Assembly (NCBI GenBank): GCA_016932575.1
Contig: JAFGCO010000063.1
Coordinates: forward strand, 1-64,000
Reading direction: 5' to 3'
Length of the DNA stretch: 64,000 bases
From: a bacterium
GTDB taxonomy: Bacteria; Zhuqueibacterota; QNDG01; JAFGCO01
In this document: positions 35,614 to 46,400 of the stretch, in pieces
How positions within the stretch are numbered: the stretch's first letter is position 1
How the letters are laid out: each line of letters opens with the position of its first letter
Translations under genes and position numbers: made by a program
Notes under the pieces: model-generated
The model's input: the letters and a program-made list of their open reading frames with translations, nothing else
Databases searched by the model: none
Told to the model about the DNA's origin: nothing

Positions 35614-36549
35614 ATGAAATCAGAGACTGACAAGAAAATCCTGATTGCCGCAGATTGGGAATATGACACGGATTTTATCAGTTTTCTGGATGCATCTCTC
35701 CATGAATATTGTGTTCATTCGGCGGTTGTACGTGCAGACAATTTAACTTCAGTGATACGTGATATTCAATCCGGACAACTGAAGGTCCTGGCGCTGATTG
35801 ATCGTGCTTCTGATACGAATTCTGCATTTATTCAGCTTCAATCGCTTCTGCATGAAAATGGAGTTCCGATTATTGATCCTGTCGAACAGGTTCACTGGGT
35901 ATCGGACAAAGCGACAATGCATCTCGAATTCCTGGCTGCGGATATTCCCACACCGTATACATTGATCTTGCCTCCGTATGAGGAAAAGAACACACCTGCA
36001 TTGCATGTGGATGATCTGGCAATTCTTGGCCGGCCATTTGTGATTAAGCCGGCCAATACGACCGGAGGGGGGATTGGTGTGGTGGATGGTGCGGAATCCC
36101 TTCAGGAAGTTTTGCATGCGAGAACTGAATTCAGGTCGGATAAATATCTTATTCAGGAAAAGATAATACCAATTGAAAAAGAAGGGTATCGATTCTGGTT
36201 CCGGTCTTTTTATGCGGGAGGGCAAATTTTCTCAGCCTGGTGGCACGATGAAACGCACAGGTATATGGTGATTGATCATATGCTTATCGAACCGTTCGGA
36301 TTACATGCGATCTCACGAATTATGCGAAAAATTGCCAGGGTGGCAATGCTGACTCTTTTTTCAAGTGAGTTGGTCTGCTGTGCAGATGGCCGATGGGTTG
36401 TGGTTGATTATGTCAATGAATCCTGTGATATGCGTATTCAGTCAAAACATTGGGATGGTGTGCCGGACAACCTCGTAAAACAGATTGCTGCGGCAATTGC
36501 AAAACATGTGGTCTGTGTTTCACGGTCCAAGATTGATACACTTTCGTGA
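35614..36549 (+). CDS. RimK-like ATP-grasp ligase
   Basis: 311 residues starting directly after the previous stop (no gap), so translation is coupled. The N-terminal half has no strong motif (KKILIAADWEYDTDF, ALIDRASDTNSAFIQL). The ATP-grasp core reads RPFVIKPANTTGGGIGVV (Lys and Gly-rich loop), LIQEKIIP, RFWFRSFY and VVDYVNESCDMRIQS at the metal site. The Glu-x-Asn of typical ATP-grasps is VNE here, a reordering that needs a structural check. The gene completes the cluster begun at 30038; three ligases with an aminomutase suggest assembly of a short peptide-like molecule. Substrate unknown. Confidence 0.75.
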   Translation: MKSETDKKILIAADWEYDTDFISFLDASLHEYCVHSAVVRADNLTSVIRDIQSGQLKVLALIDRASDTNSAFIQLQSLLHENGVPIIDPVEQVHWVSDKATMHLEFLAADIPTPYTLILPPYEEKNTPALHVDDLAILGRPFVIKPANTTGGGIGVVDGAESLQEVLHARTEFRSDKYLIQEKIIPIEKEGYRFWFRSFYAGGQIFSAWWHDETHRYMVIDHMLIEPFGLHAISRIMRKIARVAMLTLFSSELVCCADGRWVVVDYVNESCDMRIQSKHWDGVPDNLVKQIAAAIAKHVVCVSRSKIDTLS

Positions 36550-36616
36550 AAACGGCATGGGTGGATTATTATAATATTTTCTCTAACTTTTTTTGAATTA
36601 AAAACGGAGGTGCATG

Positions 36617-36820
36617 ATGAGTAAGATTAAAATCATTCTCATTTCGGTGATTGTTATTTTATCACTGATCATTATTCTGCAAAATATGAAGGCAGTTGAG
36701 ACAAAAATACTGTTTTTCACAATCATCATGCCGAGGATTGTGTTTTTGCTTTTCATGATGGGGGTCGGCTTTATTTTGGGAATTATTTATATGAAGAAGA
36801 AAGGGCAGATAACTGAATAA
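36617..36820 (+). CDS. LapA-domain (DUF1049) small membrane protein
   Basis: 67 residues from ATG 36617 (GGAGG six bases before; ATG 36614 is closer and less likely). Two membrane helices (residues about 4-22 and 38-60) joined by the LapA signature QNMKAVETKILFFTI and followed by a short basic and polar tail. The family includes LapA, which acts in lipopolysaccharide assembly control in Enterobacteria; lone LapA-domain proteins in other phyla are uncharacterised. Confidence 0.8.
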   Translation: MSKIKIILISVIVILSLIIILQNMKAVETKILFFTIIMPRIVFLLFMMGVGFILGIIYMKKKGQITE

Positions 36821-36827
36821 TACTGTA

Positions 36828-37751
36828 TTGCTCATTATCGGACTCGGTTTACTGATACTGGGAGCTGAGGCACTTGTGCGCGGCAGTTCAGCCCTGGCCC
36901 TTCATCTTGGCATGCGGCCTTTGCTGATCGGCATGACCGTGGTGGCCTTTGGGACCAGCATGCCAGAGATGGTCGTGAGTGTGCAAGCTGTATTCTCCGG
37001 ACAGGCAGGGATCGCGCTCGGCAATGTCATTGGCTCGAATATTTGCAATCTGGGATTGATCCTGGGATTGTCTGCTGTCATTCGTCCGCTTGCAGTTCAA
37101 TCTCAAACGATACGGCTGGATGTACCCGTGATGATTGTTAGTGCGATTATTTTGATTCTTTTTCTTTTTTCCTCGGGATTATCACGACTGGAAGGGATTG
37201 TTCAACTTGCATTCATGGGACTGTTTCTCGGATATTCGATTGTAAATGCAGGCAAGGATTGTATTCATATCCATTCTGCAGATCTGGGTGTGGGTGATAT
37301 CCGGCACTGGTCGTTCATCAGGATCATTTCATATATTCTCTGCGGTCTTGTCGGACTCATTCCGGGTGCACATTTATTGATTCGCGGTGCTGTCGGACTG
37401 GCTAGATCGTGGGGTGTTTCGGAAACTGTCATCGGATTGACGCTTGTGGCTGTGGGGACAAGTCTGCCGGAACTGGCGACTTCACTGCTGGCTGCATTTC
37501 GAAGAGAATCGGATATTGCGGTAGGTAATGTGATCGGATCCAATATTTTTAATACACTGGCAATACTTGGTGTGGCCTCAATCATTAAGCCGTTTCCAGA
37601 TTTGAATATATCATGGTCAAGTCTTGGAAGTATGCTGATACTTTCATTGTTATGCTTGCCTTTTTTTAAATCGGGATTTAGGTTAAGCCGTATCGAAGGA
37701 TTTATTTTAATTATCATTTACGGATTATATTCATTTATCATGTTTTATTGA
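36828..37751 (+). CDS. CaCA-family Ca2+/cation (sodium/calcium exchanger-like) antiporter
   Basis: 307 residues from TTG 36828; an in-frame stop at 36810 leaves only CTG 36813 as an alternative. Ten predicted membrane helices in two homologous halves, each with the alpha-repeat: GTSMPEMVVS with GNVIGSNICN near residues 42-70, and GTSLPELATS with GNVIGSNIFN in the second half. The paired acidic residues (Glu in each P-E) are retained. This is the YrbG-like branch, which moves Ca2+ or other cations against Na+ or H+ across the inner membrane. It follows LapA by 7 bp. Confidence 0.9.
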   Translation: MLIIGLGLLILGAEALVRGSSALALHLGMRPLLIGMTVVAFGTSMPEMVVSVQAVFSGQAGIALGNVIGSNICNLGLILGLSAVIRPLAVQSQTIRLDVPVMIVSAIILILFLFSSGLSRLEGIVQLAFMGLFLGYSIVNAGKDCIHIHSADLGVGDIRHWSFIRIISYILCGLVGLIPGAHLLIRGAVGLARSWGVSETVIGLTLVAVGTSLPELATSLLAAFRRESDIAVGNVIGSNIFNTLAILGVASIIKPFPDLNISWSSLGSMLILSLLCLPFFKSGFRLSRIEGFILIIIYGLYSFIMFY

Positions 37752-38107
37752 ATTTTTATACAAAAAAATATAACAGTATTATAATTTTTATTGCATAAAA
37801 TTCATTTGATTTATTATATTTATATAATTACATTTTTTCTTGTTTTTTACCTATACCCTACAGCCTAATATTCAGCGACCGACAGGGAGAACAGCAGAGG
37901 CTTATATCGGGATACCATGTGTGTCATTAGGTTATCTTATCAAGATAAAAATGTACTACCATCACCTTTTACCTGAAATTCCTTTTTATCTGCTGTTTTA
38001 ACATTTTTCCATATTTAGAATCAGGAAAACGCATAATTCGTTTTCAATGTGTTCTCCAGCCTTAGGGGAAGTGTTGTCGAATTTTGCATCAAGGATGGAA
38101 GAACCGA
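37752..38107. other. 356-bp intergenic region before the NRPS cluster
   Basis: AT-rich at first, then a degenerate heptamer stretch (about 37848-37890: TTTTACC TATACCC TACAGCC TAATATT) related to the array at 11651. No gene or strong hairpin. The promoter of the phosphopantetheinyl transferase and NRPS genes must lie here but I cannot place it. Confidence 0.5.
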
Positions 38108-38788
38108 ATGATAGCGAATATATTGAATAACGTGCAGGATCAATACCCGAGACTGGCATTTGCCGAACAAGCGATTCATTCAGTAAAGGGAACCCTGTTT
38201 CCCCAGGAACAAGTTTTTATTCAAAATGCGGTTTTTAAAAGGCAGAGCGAATTTATTGCGGGGAGGATTCTTGCACGACAGGCAATGAAGCAATTGGGAT
38301 ATCCGGAATTTTCTCTGCCTGCAGACACTCAGCGTTGTCCGGTCTGGCCCGAGGATATTGTCGGTTCTATTTCACATACAGATCATTATTGCGGCGCCGT
38401 TGTCGGGGCCTCTTCACACTATCGAAGTATTGGTTTGGATATTGAACAGATCTCCAGGATAAATAAAGCGCTTTGGCCGGTCTTCTGCACCCGGAATGAA
38501 TTGAACAATTTATCCAAACTGCCAGTATTAAAACAACAAAAGCATGCTGCCCTTGTGTTCAGTGCCAAAGAAAGTTTTTATAAATGCCACTTTTATCTCC
38601 ACCGCGTTTTTTTTGTTTTTCAAGATATTGAAATTGCCTGGAATTGGAAGCGTTCACGATTTTATGTTTCTGTTCTCAATAAGGCTGTTCCTTTATTGCC
38701 TTTTAGTTGTCCGGTTGGATTTTTTACCCTGGCTCGGGATGAAGTATTTACTTTGACGATTCAAAAAACAAATATGACGACCTGTTAA
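38108..38788 (+). CDS. Sfp/EntD-type 4'-phosphopantetheinyl transferase
   Basis: 226 residues from ATG 38108 (GGAAG upstream; TTG 38084 gives a longer form). Family motifs in order: RQSEFIAGRILARQAM, GSISHTDHYCGAVV, IGLDIEQ (Mg2+ Asp and Glu) and FSAKESFYKC. It transfers phosphopantetheine from CoA to the carrier-domain Ser of the two NRPS proteins that follow, 23 bp downstream. It is distinct from the housekeeping AcpS at 56058, so the NRPS cluster carries its own activating enzyme. Confidence 0.9.
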   Translation: MIANILNNVQDQYPRLAFAEQAIHSVKGTLFPQEQVFIQNAVFKRQSEFIAGRILARQAMKQLGYPEFSLPADTQRCPVWPEDIVGSISHTDHYCGAVVGASSHYRSIGLDIEQISRINKALWPVFCTRNELNNLSKLPVLKQQKHAALVFSAKESFYKCHFYLHRVFFVFQDIEIAWNWKRSRFYVSVLNKAVPLLPFSCPVGFFTLARDEVFTLTIQKTNMTTC

Positions 38789-38811
38789 TATCATTGGAGA
38801 AATAGAGTATA

Positions 38812-41800
38812 ATGAATTCTCAGTTAAAAATGTATCCGCTCACTCATGCGCAAAAACGCATTTGGTACGCTGAAAAAAAATATTCGGATTCGAATTTATG
38901 GAATATCATTTTTACACATGATTTTTTGGGTGCGGTTGATGTGGATTTAATGAGAAGGGCCATTATGACCTGTATCCGATCGAACGATGGCCTGCGTTTG
39001 CAGTTTAATGAAGCCAATGGAAATGTGCAGCAGTATGTCAGCGAGGTGGAACCGGAATGTATTGAAATATTTGAATTTGAGAATGAAGTCGAGAAGGATC
39101 TCTTTTTAAACAATCTTTCTGCCAAACCTTTCCATGTCATGGATTCGAATCTTTATTATTTTTGTATTTATAAAGTGAAGTTTCATATCGGTTTTTATAT
39201 GAAGCTGCATCATATTATCTGTGATGCCTGGACAGTTCGCCTCATTTGTGAACAAATCTGGGGCAATTATCAGCAATTTGTCACTGGTGAGTATCATACC
39301 GAATCCTATCCATCCTATATTGATTATTTGACCAGCGAAGCAAAATATTTACATTCACCGGTCATGGAAAAAAATCGCTGTTACTGGCTGGATCTGTTAA
39401 GAAATATGCCTGCCAGCCTCAAACTCAGTCGTCTAACCGTAAAAAAAGGAACTATCGATTCTCAGCGACTGAATTTTTACCTGTCTGAAGACATGACTGA
39501 TGCCATCCGTGATTTCTGTGCAGAACAGACTATGCAGCCTTTCCACTTTTTATTTTCAGCATTTCTTTGCTGTTTAAGTAAATGTTCCCTTCAGAAGGAG
39601 TTTGTGTTAGGGACTGTGGTACATAACAGAACCGGACGGAAAGAAAAAAAGACAGTGGGTATGTTTGTAAACACAGTACCCTTTCGTGCTTCGTTGAATG
39701 ATTTAAATTCATTTATTGACCTGGTTCAATCAGTCACAAAAAATATTAAAAGTCATTTGAGACATCAAAAATATCCTTTTGATTTATTATTGACGGATTT
39801 AAAAGACACCTACGGTTATTCCACAGACTGGATGGAAGTGGTGTTTTCTTATGACACCTTCACTCACCCTCTGCCCAATCAATGGCACGCGAATGACAAA
39901 GAAATTGTCCCTCTGGTGCTTCATGTGACAGAGCGGGAATCGAAGACCAAATTAAAGTTCGAATTTGATTTTCATACGGCGGTTTATTCTGAAAAGGAAG
40001 TATCCCGGATTTTCGAATTCATCAAAAATATTATCAGTGAAGTGATCAAAACACCTCAGATTCAATTGAGTGAAATTGAAATGATCAGCAAAGAAGAAAA
40101 GACATGCCTGCTGTCGCATTTTAATCATGAAACACGGCCTCTGGATGACTTTCAACCCATCCATCAGCTCATCTCGAAGCAGGTCAGATTAAATCCGGAT
40201 CAGAGAGCAATTGTCACTCACGATCAAGAGATCACATTCAGGGAATTGGATCAACGGGCGAATTGGATTGCAAACTCAATAAGGCAAAAGGGAATCGGTC
40301 CGGGAGATTGTGTGGGTTGCCTGTTCGATCGGTCTGTTGAATTGATTGTCACTTTACTGGGAATTATGAAGTCAGGAGCCGCATATGTGCCTATCGATCC
40401 CTCCTATCCTTCGGCACGCATTCTGCATATGATTAAAGCCAGCAGTATGACATGTCTTGTTACTGATGCAGGGCATCGCAATGCCATTGGATCCCGGGTT
40501 GAAATAATTGAATATCCCTCCGATCCCCAGTCGCAGATTCTTGCTTATTTTCAGGCGCATGAGCCGGATCCGCATGACTTATTATATGTTGTTTTTACGT
40601 CCGGCTCAACCGGAGAGCCCAAAGGCGTGATGGTCGAACACCTGGGATTTTTCAACCTTCTCAAAGTGCACCAGGAAACTTTCTGCACGGCTTCCAGCGA
40701 CCGGATGACTCAGGTTGCCAGTCCCGGATTCGATGCTATGGCATTTGAGATTTGGCCCTGTCTTTCAAGAGGAGCAACGTTGTATATTGTCCCGGATATC
40801 ATTCGAACGGATCCCTATTATTTAAAATCCTGGATGATTGATCACAAGATTACTTTCACTTATCAACCGACAGCTATCGCTGAGTTTTTAATTCATGAGG
40901 AGTGGCCCGACAAAACATATTTAAGATGCCTGACCACTGCAGGGGAGAGATTGAAGAAATATCCAAAATCCGAATTGCCATTTCGATTTTTCAATTTGTA
41001 CGGACCTACCGAGGATTCTGTTTGGACTTCGATTGCAGAAATTAAAACCGACAACAAACAATCTGAAAGATATCCTTCTATTGGAAATCCAATTATGAAT
41101 CATCAGATTTATATTACAGATCATGAATTACATTTACAACCCATTGGCATATCGGGCGAACTTTGTATTTCGGGCACCGGATTGGCTCGTGGATATATCA
41201 ACCGGTCCGAATTGACGGATGAACGTTTTATTTCCAATCCTTTCGAACCGGGAGCCCGTCTTTACAGGACGGGTGATTTGGCTTACAGGACATGGGATGG
41301 ATCCATTCAGTTTATCGGGCGGAAGGACAATCAGGTACAAATTCGCGGATTCCGTGTGGAATTGGGAGAAATTGAACATCATTTGCAGAATATGCCCGGT
41401 GTCCGCGATGCAGCCGTACTTGCAGATACAGATAAAAGAAAACAATCCCGGCTTTTGGCTTATCTTGTAGGAGATAATGCTTTGACCGAGCAGCACATCC
41501 GCCAGTATTTGCATCATCATTTGCCGGATTATATGATTCCAGCCTTCATTCGGCTGTTGGATGAACTGCCCAGAAACGAACATGGCAAATTGAATGTGCA
41601 AGCACTTCCGGCACCGGACAACAGACAAAAGAGCCGGCACATTGCTGCTCCGGAAAATAACATTCAACGTCACCTGGTATCCGCATTTAAAAAATATTTA
41701 GATGTCCCTGAGATCAGCATTCTGGATCATTATTTTGAATTGGGCGGGGATTCCATCAAAGCCATTCAAATCTCTTATGAAATGCAGAAACTGGGCTATG

Positions 41801-43302
41801 AAATGCATGTGGCTGACTTATATGAACATCCGACGATCGAGTCAATCAGCCGCAAGATCGTACACTTAAAGAAAACAATTCATAAGAAGCATAAGTATCA
41901 GGAAATTCCTCTGACTCCGATCCAATGCTGGTTTTTTCAACAGAATTTAAAAGATCAGCATCAATGGAATCAGACATTGACCCTTCGTTCAATCCGCCGT
42001 CTTCATCCCGAAATGGTACAAATCGTGATGATAGATCTGATTCGTCATCACCAGACACTGCAATATATTTATTATCAGGATCACAATAAATGGATTCAGG
42101 AATTATCCAAAGAAGGCCACCAGCTCTTTGATTATTTTTTTGAAGATCTCCGTTATACAGATGCTTATGTAGATCATATGCAGGTTCATGTCCATGAGTT
42201 ACAAAGAAGCATGAATATTAAAACAGGCCCTCTGGTAAAATTGGGACATTTTCGTACTTCAGACGGAGATTTGCTGGTTTTTATCATTCATCATCTTGCC
42301 GTGGATGGCATTTCATGGCGAATCCTTTTGGAGGATTTTATAGAAGGCTATGAGCATGAAATTCAAGGCTTGTATGATCAATATCGACTGCAGACATTGC
42401 CGTTCGCGGATTGGTCTCATCACTTAACGGATTACGCTAAAAATCCATTATTATTTAAGGAATTATCTTACTGGCAGGGCATCGGGTCGGCCCATTCGGC
42501 TGTGTTGAGTAAAGATCAAATTGTTGGATCCCGGCTGGCGAAAGATATGCTCACGAAAAAAATTATTCTATCAGAATCGGACACCGGGCAGCTTTTAAAA
42601 GAGGTTCATCGTGCCTTTCATACCAATGTCGAGGATATTTTACTGGCATGTCTTGGTTTATCTCTCTATAAATGGCAGGGAATTGAACAGATACGGTTGC
42701 ATTTGGAGGGTCACGGCAGGCACCCAACATTTACCGAACTCACAGTATCAAGAACCATTGGCTGGTTTACTTCCATATATCCGGTTCTACTATCAGTGAA
42801 AGAGCCGGATAATATCGCCTATCATATCAAATCCACAAAAGAAACACTTCGGCAGGTTCCAAATCATGGAATGGGTTACGGAATTCTGAATTATTTGACG
42901 CCATCTGACTTGAAACGCAACTGGCAAATAGTTAAAATACCAGAAATATGCTTTAATTATCTGGGTGAGCTGGATGCTTCTCTGAAGGACAATTCTCTTG
43001 ATTTATCTCTGGTGCTATTTGAGTTGTTCACAAGTCCCGAATCTGAAAAAAGGTACGCTTTGGAAGTCAACAGTATGGTGAGGAATGGTCAACTGGAGAT
43101 ATGGTTCGAATATCACAATCAGGAGTTCCGCGAAAAGAACATACAATATCTGACGGATATTTTTTATGACAACTTAATTCGAATGATTTGCTTTTGTCTG
43201 GATAAACACGAGACTGAGTGGACGCCCAGTGATTTTGGAGATGCCACACTGTCTATTGATGATCTTGATACAATCAATCAAATGATTGATTGTATTGAAT
43301 AG
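38812..43302 (+). CDS. Nonribosomal peptide synthetase, one module: C-A-T-E
   Basis: 1496 residues. Condensation domain 1-430 with LHHIICDAW (HHxxxDA, catalytic His and Asp kept, Gly replaced). Its opening YPLTHAQKRIWYAE is of the LCL/starter type; as the first domain of the line it probably accepts an acyl donor. Adenylation about 455-945: TSGSTGEPKGVMVEH, NLYGPTEDSV, YRTGDL. By-eye specificity residues against GrsA: D-A-F-T-T-A-L-V-W, a mainly hydrophobic pocket. Carrier domain with Ser981 (GGDSIKA). Epimerization domain about 1050-1490: HHLAVDGISWRILLED, EGHGR, SRTIGWFTSIYP and NYLGEL. It should load one amino acid, couple it to an acyl group and epimerise it to D. Confidence 0.92.
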   Translation: MNSQLKMYPLTHAQKRIWYAEKKYSDSNLWNIIFTHDFLGAVDVDLMRRAIMTCIRSNDGLRLQFNEANGNVQQYVSEVEPECIEIFEFENEVEKDLFLNNLSAKPFHVMDSNLYYFCIYKVKFHIGFYMKLHHIICDAWTVRLICEQIWGNYQQFVTGEYHTESYPSYIDYLTSEAKYLHSPVMEKNRCYWLDLLRNMPASLKLSRLTVKKGTIDSQRLNFYLSEDMTDAIRDFCAEQTMQPFHFLFSAFLCCLSKCSLQKEFVLGTVVHNRTGRKEKKTVGMFVNTVPFRASLNDLNSFIDLVQSVTKNIKSHLRHQKYPFDLLLTDLKDTYGYSTDWMEVVFSYDTFTHPLPNQWHANDKEIVPLVLHVTERESKTKLKFEFDFHTAVYSEKEVSRIFEFIKNIISEVIKTPQIQLSEIEMISKEEKTCLLSHFNHETRPLDDFQPIHQLISKQVRLNPDQRAIVTHDQEITFRELDQRANWIANSIRQKGIGPGDCVGCLFDRSVELIVTLLGIMKSGAAYVPIDPSYPSARILHMIKASSMTCLVTDAGHRNAIGSRVEIIEYPSDPQSQILAYFQAHEPDPHDLLYVVFTSGSTGEPKGVMVEHLGFFNLLKVHQETFCTASSDRMTQVASPGFDAMAFEIWPCLSRGATLYIVPDIIRTDPYYLKSWMIDHKITFTYQPTAIAEFLIHEEWPDKTYLRCLTTAGERLKKYPKSELPFRFFNLYGPTEDSVWTSIAEIKTDNKQSERYPSIGNPIMNHQIYITDHELHLQPIGISGELCISGTGLARGYINRSELTDERFISNPFEPGARLYRTGDLAYRTWDGSIQFIGRKDNQVQIRGFRVELGEIEHHLQNMPGVRDAAVLADTDKRKQSRLLAYLVGDNALTEQHIRQYLHHHLPDYMIPAFIRLLDELPRNEHGKLNVQALPAPDNRQKSRHIAAPENNIQRHLVSAFKKYLDVPEISILDHYFELGGDSIKAIQISYEMQKLGYEMHVADLYEHPTIESISRKIVHLKKTIHKKHKYQEIPLTPIQCWFFQQNLKDQHQWNQTLTLRSIRRLHPEMVQIVMIDLIRHHQTLQYIYYQDHNKWIQELSKEGHQLFDYFFEDLRYTDAYVDHMQVHVHELQRSMNIKTGPLVKLGHFRTSDGDLLVFIIHHLAVDGISWRILLEDFIEGYEHEIQGLYDQYRLQTLPFADWSHHLTDYAKNPLLFKELSYWQGIGSAHSAVLSKDQIVGSRLAKDMLTKKIILSESDTGQLLKEVHRAFHTNVEDILLACLGLSLYKWQGIEQIRLHLEGHGRHPTFTELTVSRTIGWFTSIYPVLLSVKEPDNIAYHIKSTKETLRQVPNHGMGYGILNYLTPSDLKRNWQIVKIPEICFNYLGELDASLKDNSLDLSLVLFELFTSPESEKRYALEVNSMVRNGQLEIWFEYHNQEFREKNIQYLTDIFYDNLIRMICFCLDKHETEWTPSDFGDATLSIDDLDTINQMIDCIE

Positions 43303-43491
43303 AGAATGTTTGCACTTATATGATGCATCGTTTGGAAGACTAAAATCAAAGAAGTTAAATTCGGTCCTATCAATGATTGGCTTATCGGTTTATAAATGCA
43401 ACATTTTTATGCGGTCTTTTTTATTCGGAGAACTGATAATTTTCTGAGCTTTTTTGGTGATATCTGACAAATTATCTATATCAGGAATCAG
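43303..43491. other. 189-bp gap between the NRPS genes
   Basis: No gene, hairpin or repeat seen. AGGA at 43482-43485 serves the following ATG. The genes may still be co-transcribed. Confidence 0.4.
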
Positions 43492-46400
43492 ATGAACAAT
43501 TCAGCAAAAATACAGCATATATTGCCCTTGACGCCGATGCAGGAAGGTATCCTGTTTAATTATCTGCAATCGCCGAATTCTGAAGCTTATTTTGAGCAGA
43601 CGGCTTTTAATATTCATGGCGATATTGATATGGAAACTGTATTTCACAGCTTTGAAATATGGGTGAAACGGCATGATATTTTCAGGACGCTGTTTATATA
43701 CAGGGATGTGGAAAAACCAAAACAGATCGTGCTTCATCATCGGAAATGCACTGTATTTTTTAACGATCTTTCGTCGGAAGATGAAACAGGCATCGGCGCC
43801 CTCATCGAGGCCTATCAAAAACAGGACAGAAAGCGGGGTTTTGATTTAAGCCGCGATATGCCTATTCGTCTGGCTGTATTCAGAATCGGAAAAGAAATTT
43901 ACCGCTTCATTTTCAGTTTTCATCATATAATTTTGGATGGCTGGAGTTTCGGGCTTTTGATGAGTGAATTTTTTGAGATTTATCAACCGTTGCGTCAGAA
44001 TCAGAAAGTCCATTGTGAAAAGAATCATTCGTTCAGGCAGTATGTCTTGTGGCTGCAAAAACAGAACTTCAATCATGCCTATGCTTATTGGACCCGTTAT
44101 TTGAATGATTATGAGAATCCAGTGAAATTACCCGGCAGAATGACAACCAGGTATTCCTCTTCTTCATACGACAGGCAGGTGAAAGACATTGCATTTACAA
44201 GGGCTGTTTGTCAATCGATTCAAGAGCTGACAAGAACAAACCAGATTACCCTGAATACCTTCATTCAGGCCATCTGGGGAATTCTTCTGCAGCGATATAA
44301 TAATACAGACGATGTGGTTTTTGGTACGGTCGTGTCGGGCCGGCATGCCGAGATAGACAATATTGATCGTACTGTCGGGCTGCTGATCAATGCGGTTCCT
44401 GTTCGGGTTACAGCTTCACCGCAAATGACGGTTACCGACCTGTTTCAAGCTATACACACGCGATATGCCGCTTCCAGCCAATATGATTTTTGCAGCTTGT
44501 CAGAGATACAATCGCGGTCTGGTTTTTCAGGCGATTTGATCAATCATGTACTGGTTTTTGAAAACTACATGAAGGCAGATGTAGTGAAAGCATTCCTGGG
44601 TGATACACATGAATTTCCTTTTTATATCAGCGATGTGTCCTTATTCGAACAGACCAATTATGATTTTAATCTGCTTGTGATTCCTGGTGAGCGGTTGCAG
44701 ATTAAAATTATTTTTAATGCGAAGATTTTTTCTTCACAGACTATTGAACGCATCCTGGGACATTTCCGAAAGACGGTTCAGGAAGTGCTGAAGAATCCGA
44801 AAATCAAGATTCATATGCTGGATATTCTTCCTGATACAGAAAAGAAGCAATTGATGCAGAATTTTCAGGCAGAAACCGTAAACATGCCTCCTTTTAAACC
44901 GCTTCAATGCTGGTTTGAGGAGCAGGCAGAGAAATCGCCTGACAGAACGGCTGTTTGCGATGAATCAGGAGAAATCACCTACGGCGAGCTTAATACCCTC
45001 GCCAATCAATGGGCCTGGTATTTGAAAGAGCTGGGTATCGGTCCCGAGGTGATTGCCGGTGTTTTCATGGAGCGCTCCATTGATCTTATTGTCGGAATGC
45101 TGGCCGTTCTGAAAGCGGGCGGCGCTTATTTGCCTCTGGATATCAGTACACCCAAGGCGCGTGTAAAAAAGATCCTTCGGTCCAGCCGCATGAAGTGCAT
45201 GCTGACGCAAGCGTCGCATGTTGATAAGATATCTTCTGAGATTCCAATAGTGATTATTGATCATGTGAAAGATATTTCCGGGTATTCTGTTGAAAACCCT
45301 CCGGTTTCTGCTGAAGCCGGTCATCTGATGTATGTGATCTATACATCCGGCTCCACAGGCGAGCCCAAAGGGGTAATGGTCGAGCATGGCGGATTTCATA
45401 ATTTGCTTTGCAACCTTAATTATCTTTTTCATCTTTCTCCTGAGGATCGATGCTCGCAAGTTGCCAGTCCTTCATTTGACGCGATGGGATTTGAAATTTG
45501 GCCTTGTTTTACCAATGGCTCAGAACTATATTTTGTGCCAGGCCATATATGTAAAGATCCTATTCAAATATTTCAATGGATCAAAGACAATAATATAACA
45601 TTTTCATTTCAAGTCACAGCCATTTCTGAATTATTAATTTCAATGGATTGGCCTGATTCATCATGTCTGCGTATTTTATGCACAGGGGGTGATCGTTTGA
45701 AAAAATATCCTCCAAGAAATTTACCCTTTAAATTATATAATGTATATGGACCTACGGAAGATTCTGTTGTCACATCCTGTTGTGAAATTCATGCCTGTGA
45801 TTCTAAATTTTATACACCGCCCATTGGATATCCTTTAAATGATCATTTTATATATATATTGGATAATTTTAAAAGAATACAACCGATTGGCTGTGAAGGT
45901 GAGTTGTTTATAGGCGGCGCTGGATTGGCGAGAGGATATATTAATGATGAAAAGCTGACAAAGCAGAAATTTATTCAGATCCCCATTTTTAAAAATGGAC
46001 GATTATATAAAACAGGGGATATTGTCAGCTGGCTTGAAAATGGTGCCCTTGAATATATTGGAAGAAAAGATTTTCAGGTGAAGATAGGCGGCCATCGTAT
46101 TGAATTGGGAGAAATTGAATCACTTCTTATGAACATGCCCGGAATCCAAGATTGTGTTGCACATGTTATGCAAAATGATTCAGGCATTGTTTCTCTTGGC
46201 GCCTATTACAGCGCAGATCGGATTTATGAATACAAAGATCTAAAATCATATTTACAAAAAGAACTTCCTATTTATATGGTTCCTGATTATTTTTTTCAAC
46301 TTGAGCAATTGCCTTATAACACGAATGGGAAAATCGACCGGAAAATGCTGCCTAAACCCCGGAGATTATCCTCCGGTCCTAAGAATCGGCAAGGACCCCG

